Positions 52,735 to 56,687 of a DNA stretch of 56,687 nt are shown here, piece after piece. The position numbers were made by a program, and so were the translations under genes. The DNA is from Alphaproteobacteria bacterium. GTDB lineage: Bacteria > Pseudomonadota > Alphaproteobacteria > Micavibrionales > Micavibrionaceae. Below the pieces are notes generated by a model, which did not search any database, had not been told where the DNA came from, and was given only the letters and a program-made list of their open reading frames with translations. The stretch is from contig JAGRHC010000018.1 of NCBI GenBank assembly GCA_020445145.1, positions 1-56,687 of the forward strand, read 5' to 3'. The first letter of the stretch is position 1; each line of letters begins with the position of its first letter.

Positions 52735-53772
52735 TTACACCTTTGTCTTGCGCGGATCAAATGCATCGCGCACAGCCTCGCCGATAAACGTCAGCAGCGT
52801 CAGCATCGAGGCCAGCGACAAAAATGCCGACAACCCCAGCCAGGGCGCATAAAGATTATTCTTCCCCTGCGCCAGCAATTCCCCGAGCGAAGGGCTCCCC
52901 GGCGGCAACCCCAGCCCCAGAAAGTCCAGAGAGGTCAGAGCCGTAATCGAAGCCGTCAAAATAAACGGCATATACGTCACTGTCGCCACCATGGCATTCG
53001 GCAGAACATGCCGCCGCATGATCACGCCGTCCGATACCCCCAGCGCCAGCGCCGCCCGTACATAATCAAAATTCCGCGCTCGCAAGAATTCCGCTCGCAC
53101 CACATCGACAAGCTGCATCCATGAAAACAACAGCAGGATCAGGAGCAAGGTCCAGAATCCCGGTATAAACATCGAGGAAAAGATAATCAGGATATAAAGG
53201 CTCGGCATACTCGACCAGATTTCAATCCCGCGCTGCATCACAAGATCAAGCCGCCCGCCGTAATAGCCCTGCAACGCCCCCGCCGTAATCCCGATCACCG
53301 AACTGATCAGCGTCAGGATCAGTCCGAACAGCACCGACACCCGGAACCCGTAAATCACGCGTGCCGCCACGTCTCGTCCCTGATCGTCCGTGCCGATAAT
53401 ATTTACCGCATCCGGCGGCGTAGGAGGGGGCGCAGACAAATTTTTGTTGATCGTATCATACGAAAATTTGATCGGCGGCCAGATCATCCACCCCGCCGAT
53501 CCATCTGCACCCTTGATCAAGTCCTGGACATAAGGGTCCCGGTAATCGGCTTCCGTCTCAAAATCCCCGCCAAAAACAGTCTCGGCATAACTCTTGAACA
53601 CCGGAAAATAATAAGCCCCCCCATAAGAAACCAAAAGCGGCTTGTCATTCGCAAGAATCGGCGCGCTGAGCGCGACCGCAAAGAAAAACAGGAAAATCCA
53701 CAAGCTCCAGAATCCACGCTTGTTCGCACGAAAAGCCGCAAGACGCCGCCGGGTGAGGGGGGAGAGAACCAT
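52735..53772 (-). CDS. yejE: Oligopeptide ABC transporter permease YejE
   Basis: The 345-aa inner-membrane permease has an N-terminal helix (GFWSLWIFLFFFAVALSAP), then a periplasmic stretch of about 100 residues, typical of YejE, with five more helices and the cytoplasmic EAA-type loop (EFLRARNFDYVRAALALGVSDG). The C-terminus carries LASMLTLLTFIGEAVRDAFDPR. It pairs with YejB (3-base gap) and YejF. It lies in front of the M20D gene on the same transcript unit. Confidence 0.92.
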   Translation of the reverse strand: MVLSPLTRRRLAAFRANKRGFWSLWIFLFFFAVALSAPILANDKPLLVSYGGAYYFPVFKSYAETVFGGDFETEADYRDPYVQDLIKGADGSAGWMIWPPIKFSYDTINKNLSAPPPTPPDAVNIIGTDDQGRDVAARVIYGFRVSVLFGLILTLISSVIGITAGALQGYYGGRLDLVMQRGIEIWSSMPSLYILIIFSSMFIPGFWTLLLILLLFSWMQLVDVVRAEFLRARNFDYVRAALALGVSDGVIMRRHVLPNAMVATVTYMPFILTASITALTSLDFLGLGLPPGSPSLGELLAQGKNNLYAPWLGLSAFLSLASMLTLLTFIGEAVRDAFDPRKTKV

Positions 53773-53775
53773 GTA

Positions 53776-54882
53776 CTAAACCCCCCGCATTTCAAAATCA
53801 ATCCGCGGATCAACCCACACATAAACAAGATCGCGCACCAGATGCATCACAAGGCTGATGAGCGCATAAATATAGAGCGTCCCTAGCACCACCGGATAAT
53901 CCCGGCTCATCACGCTCTCGTAGCTCAGCAACCCCAGACCGTCGAGGCTGAAAATATATTCAATCAAAAGCGACCCGGTGAAGAAAATATGTACAAACAC
54001 AGCTGGAAAGCCCGCAATAACAATCAACATCGCATTCCGAAAAACATGCCCGTAAAGAACTTGTTTTTCCGCCAGCCCCTTCGCTCGTGCCGTCAAAACA
54101 TACTGCTTCCCGATCTCGTCCAGAAACGAGTTCTTGGTGAGCATCGTCAGCGAAGCAAAGCCGCCGATTACCATCGCCGTCACCGGCAAAACCATATGCC
54201 ACGCATAATCGAGCGCCATCTGGAACAAACTCATATCCTCCCACCCGTCCGACACCAAGCCTCGCAAGGGAAACCAGCTAAAATACCGCCCGCCTGCAAA
54301 AACGACGATCAAAAGAATGGCAAACATAAATGAGGGAATCGCATACCCGATAAATACAGCCGCGCTGCTCCACACATCAAACGGCTGCCCGTCCTTCACC
54401 GCCTTTTTGATCCCCAGCGGAATAGAAATCAGATAAATAATCAGCGTCGACCAAAGTCCAAGCGAAATAGAAACCGGCATCTTTTCAACAATCAACCCGA
54501 CAACGCTTTTATCCCGGTAATAACTCTCACCCAGATTAAATGTCGCATAATTCTTGAGCATAATAAAAAAACGCACATAAGCAGGCTTATCAAACCCGTA
54601 CATCTTTTTAAGCTCTTCCAGAAAGGCCGGGTCCAGCCCCTGCGCCCCGCGATACTGACTGCTCCCCTGAGACGCCGTCGCCGCAGCGCTGCTGGAAGCC
54701 CCGGCGATATCACCGCCGCCGCCAATCCGACCCATGGAATTCCCGCCATGGCCCTGCAACTGGGCGACCATGCGCTCCACCGGACCACCGGGCACAAACT
54801 GGATAATCACAAAACTAACCAGCAAAATCCCGAGCAGGGTAGGGATCATCAAAAGCAGACGTTTAAAGATATAAGGCCACAT
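53776..54882 (-). CDS. yejB: Oligopeptide ABC transporter permease YejB
   Basis: The 368-aa inner-membrane permease starts WPYIFKRLLLMIPTLLGILL at the ATG 54882 (ATG 54906 would add 8 residues of no family match). It has FVPGGPVERMVAQL, a Ser/Gly/Ala-rich periplasmic insert (about 55-85), and the EAA-type loop near LTARAKGLAEKQVLYGHVFRNAML, typical of YejB/DppB. The length matches E. coli YejB (364). It is the first gene of the yejB-yejE-M20D-DUF1611-argC-argB run. Confidence 0.92.
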   Translation of the reverse strand: MWPYIFKRLLLMIPTLLGILLVSFVIIQFVPGGPVERMVAQLQGHGGNSMGRIGGGGDIAGASSSAAATASQGSSQYRGAQGLDPAFLEELKKMYGFDKPAYVRFFIMLKNYATFNLGESYYRDKSVVGLIVEKMPVSISLGLWSTLIIYLISIPLGIKKAVKDGQPFDVWSSAAVFIGYAIPSFMFAILLIVVFAGGRYFSWFPLRGLVSDGWEDMSLFQMALDYAWHMVLPVTAMVIGGFASLTMLTKNSFLDEIGKQYVLTARAKGLAEKQVLYGHVFRNAMLIVIAGFPAVFVHIFFTGSLLIEYIFSLDGLGLLSYESVMSRDYPVVLGTLYIYALISLVMHLVRDLVYVWVDPRIDFEMRGV

Positions 54883-55040
54883 CCCGCCATCATAGGCGCA
54901 AGGCACAGCACAAGTCTACGGATCGCAAGCAGATATCAGACCTTTTCAGCCATTTTTTTAAATTATGCCCATAGTACGTAAAAAGCGCAAAAGTCCGTAA
55001 GCCGAAATCTGACGAAGACCGAACGGAAACGATGGAGGCT

Positions 55041-55766
55041 TTAGTGAACTGTGTCGCTAACACCGCTCAGGCGATTGAACTCTTCAAAGGCCGACGGCGT
55101 ATCAACATCCATGAACACAGACCGGAAGTCCTGCAGCAAACGGGATTCTTGCCGCGCCAGAGCCGCTTCCCGCTCCCGCGCCCGAACATTGTAAGCGTGG
55201 GCCAATGTCTGCTCGCGCAAATCATCCCGGCACAGAGCCTTCGCAATATATGCCTTGTTCCCAAGCGCCTGAAGATTGTCAGGATCAATCCGCAGCGCCG
55301 CATTCGCCGCCGCCAGAGCCTCTTCTTCCCGTCCCAGATTGGCAAGCGCAAACCCTTTATTCAGAAGCGCGTTTACATTCCGCGGATCGCGCAAGAGAAC
55401 CTTTTCTTCGCGGTCCAGCAGCTTTTCATACTGCTCCCTCAAATGCTGAATGAAGGCTTTTTGAAACAAAGCCTTGTCATCGCGCGGATTGATCTCAAGC
55501 CGATGCGCCACCAGAAGATCGGCTTCCTTGTAAAAACCGTCAACAATCATGATATCAACTTCATCATCGCTCTGGTGCGGATCATAAGTCGACATACGGT
55601 CAGGATGAATAAAATAAGGGCAGTCCGAGCGCTTCATAAACGTCATCAGGTCATAAGCCAGACGGGCGCGCATAGACCCATCATCAACCGGCAAATGGTT
55701 GAGCGGGTGAGAATACCGGAAATTTTGGGAAGACGCACTACTTGCGTAGATTTCCTCTGGTAACAT
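55041..55766 (-). CDS. Protein with tetratricopeptide-like repeats, 241 aa
   Basis: The 241-aa cytoplasmic protein has an N-terminal segment of about 100 residues with no recognised fold (it holds a Cys and DEVDIMIVDGF). About three TPR-like helical repeats follow: RDPRNVNALLNKGFALANLG, REEEALAAANAALRIDPDN, LQALGNKAYIAKAL. The C-terminus is Arg/Glu-rich. TPR proteins mediate protein-protein contacts; no partner is indicated. TAAAGG is a good ribosome site before ATG 55766. Confidence 0.7.
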   Translation of the reverse strand: MLPEEIYASSASSQNFRYSHPLNHLPVDDGSMRARLAYDLMTFMKRSDCPYFIHPDRMSTYDPHQSDDEVDIMIVDGFYKEADLLVAHRLEINPRDDKALFQKAFIQHLREQYEKLLDREEKVLLRDPRNVNALLNKGFALANLGREEEALAAANAALRIDPDNLQALGNKAYIAKALCRDDLREQTLAHAYNVRAREREAALARQESRLLQDFRSVFMDVDTPSAFEEFNRLSGVSDTVH

Positions 55767-55885
55767 GCCTTTAACCCCACTTTGCGCACTCTACGCAATA
55801 TATAATTTTTATTATTCAACACCGCTTTTATAAGCTTTTATTTCTTGAAGGGTACACGGTTTGCCAGCGTTAATGCAAACTTTTT

Positions 55886-56533
55886 TTATGCAGGGCGAAT
55901 ATTCCAGTCCACAACCGACCAGGCCCCACCGGAATGCCGCAGAATGCCAAGGGCCCCCGTCGAGAGTTTGATTGTATGCAGCAAGCAAAACGCCTCATAA
56001 TTCCCCGCAATATAGGGCGCAAAACGAGCGATTCCATTCGATGTCACCACCAGCACCGTCTCCTGTATATCAAGAGCACCGCCATGAAGCGTATCGTCCG
56101 TCCGCGTGATATGTGCCGCAAAATCCATCCATTGCTTGCGGATGGCATCAGGATCAGCCTTCCACCCCTCCGGCACCACAGCATCACGGTCCCAGCGTGC
56201 AAGAGCGTCCGTACCAATCCGCCCAATCACATCCTCTTCCGGCTTGTCTTCATCAGGACCATAATCAATCTCATCGAAGATCGAGAGCGCATGCACCGGC
56301 TCCCGTAACCCAGCCTCCCGTAAGGCAATTTCCGCCGTCTCGCGCGTGCGCTGGAGCGTGGAACAATAAACCGCATCAGGCAAAAGATCATGCGCCTTCA
56401 AATACCGCCCAAGCATCGCAGCCTGTTGCCGCCCTTTTTCGACCAAAGGCAAATCTGTCCGCGCCCCGACACGCCGCGGTGTCTCCCCGGCCTCAAACGT
56501 ATTGCCATGCCGCGCGATAATAAGAGTCGTCAT
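55886..56533 (-). CDS. Histidine phosphatase family (phosphoglycerate mutase-like) protein
   Basis: The 215-aa protein has the RHG motif in LIIARHGNTFEAGE (phospho-His), YCSTLQRTRETAEIA, the acidic residue loop IFDEIDYG, and a late VVTSNGIARF in place of the common HG pair. The second His of the usual catalytic set is therefore replaced by SN, as in some non-mutase members. Substrate unknown. Its ATG overlaps the kdsB stop by one base (TGATG), so the two are co-translated. Confidence 0.85.
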   Translation of the reverse strand: MTTLIIARHGNTFEAGETPRRVGARTDLPLVEKGRQQAAMLGRYLKAHDLLPDAVYCSTLQRTRETAEIALREAGLREPVHALSIFDEIDYGPDEDKPEEDVIGRIGTDALARWDRDAVVPEGWKADPDAIRKQWMDFAAHITRTDDTLHGGALDIQETVLVVTSNGIARFAPYIAGNYEAFCLLHTIKLSTGALGILRHSGGAWSVVDWNIRPA

Positions 56534-56687
56534 CAGGCCCGCTTACTCAAAAATTCTTCCGCCCGCGCCAGGTCCTCCGGGCTGTCGATCCCGGATTGGA
56601 TCATCCCTTCCTCAATCTCGACCGCCACAGTCTGAACTTTGATGCCGTTCTCCAGAAGTCTAAGCTGCTCCAGCCCCTCCAGAATCT
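56533..56687 (-). CDS. kdsB: 3-deoxy-manno-octulosonate cytidylyltransferase, C-terminal part
   Basis: Only the last 51 codons are in the window. They read LEGLEQLRLLENGIKVQT, then GIDSPEDLARAEEFL and a KRA end, matching the KdsB C-terminus (EQLR-LE-G, then GVDTPEDLE). KdsB activates KDO for lipid A attachment, so the organism makes LPS. The gene runs off the right edge. Confidence 0.8.
   Translation of the reverse strand, partial: ILEGLEQLRLLENGIKVQTVAVEIEEGMIQSGIDSPEDLARAEEFLSKRA

Larger units (their letters stand above)
313..54844 (+). other. Strand-polarised GGGNAGGG octamers (KOPS-like)
   Basis: Exact GGGNAGGG occurs on the plus strand starting at 313, 3764, 10922, 11940, 13010, 17114, 17119, 25102, 28487, 31045, 35502, 35719, 41450, 42258, 43214, 45481, 46767, 49385, 50162, 51334 and 54837. 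None was seen on the minus strand. In E. coli this octamer (KOPS) directs FtsK toward dif. The hits lie in genes of both orientations and between genes. Counts are by eye. Confidence 0.6.

Noticed and set aside
1..56687. tRNA, rRNA, CRISPR or insertion sequences
   Set aside because: None seen in any gap; no regular spaced repeats and no transposase-like reading frame.

Overview
The window looks like chromosomal DNA from a free-living alphaproteobacterium. The strongest taxonomic pointers are a MipZ division-site ATPase, a ChpT-type histidine phosphotransferase beside a CheA-W-Y-B-R cluster, and the housekeeping genes lepA, purH, rpsU, galU and kdsB. No rRNA, tRNA, transposase, integrase or CRISPR array was seen. 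A predatory or host-associated lineage such as Micavibrionales is only a guess, based on overall gene content.

Layout. 1-3 kb: an unknown protein, a CheZ-like phosphatase, a DUF3137 membrane protein and an isoprenylcysteine-methyltransferase-like protein. 3-7 kb (+ strand): a small exported protein, a SpoIIAA-like protein whose ribosome binding site is buried in a perfect 12-bp hairpin, and a tightly overlapping trio made of an arylsulfotransferase-like protein, a small membrane protein and a second arylsulfotransferase-like paralogue. 7-12 kb: a FIST-MCP receptor gene broken by two one-base losses, a DUF2892 membrane protein, and several small unknown genes including a 45-aa lipoprotein. 12-14 kb: lepA. 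14-21.5 kb: an island of unrecognised genes, with a 1608-aa giant protein and a 221-aa companion that share a duplicated upstream sequence. 21.5-29 kb: purH and the chemotaxis cluster. 29-34 kb: chpT, a phosphohexomutase, galU, a hexapeptide acyltransferase, a small membrane protein and mipZ, all on the minus strand. 34-40 kb: an Xaa-Pro aminopeptidase, a large exported protein, rpsU with clear promoter and terminator, and yejF. 40-43.4 kb: a ThiE-like protein, a small unknown protein, arsC-like, a second unknown gene, argH and a PhnA-domain protein. 43.5-55 kb: a DedA protein, then argG, argF, argD, a DUF805 gene, argB, argC, a DUF1611 gene, an M20D deacylase/peptidase and yejE/yejB. The end holds a tetratricopeptide-like protein, a histidine phosphatase and the 3' end of kdsB.

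How the genes fit together. The right-hand block links peptide uptake (YejBE), an M20D hydrolase, a DUF1611 protein and arginine synthesis from acylglutamate onward. No recognisable N-acetylglutamate synthase or ArgJ is in view. The middle block pairs chemotaxis with the ChpT/MipZ cell-cycle proteins and with nucleotide-sugar synthesis (phosphohexomutase, GalU).

About three quarters of the genes are on the minus strand. The octamer GGGNAGGG, the KOPS motif read by FtsK in E. coli, occurs 21 times on the plus strand by eye and not once on the minus strand. This suggests that the whole window lies on one replichore with the terminus to the right.
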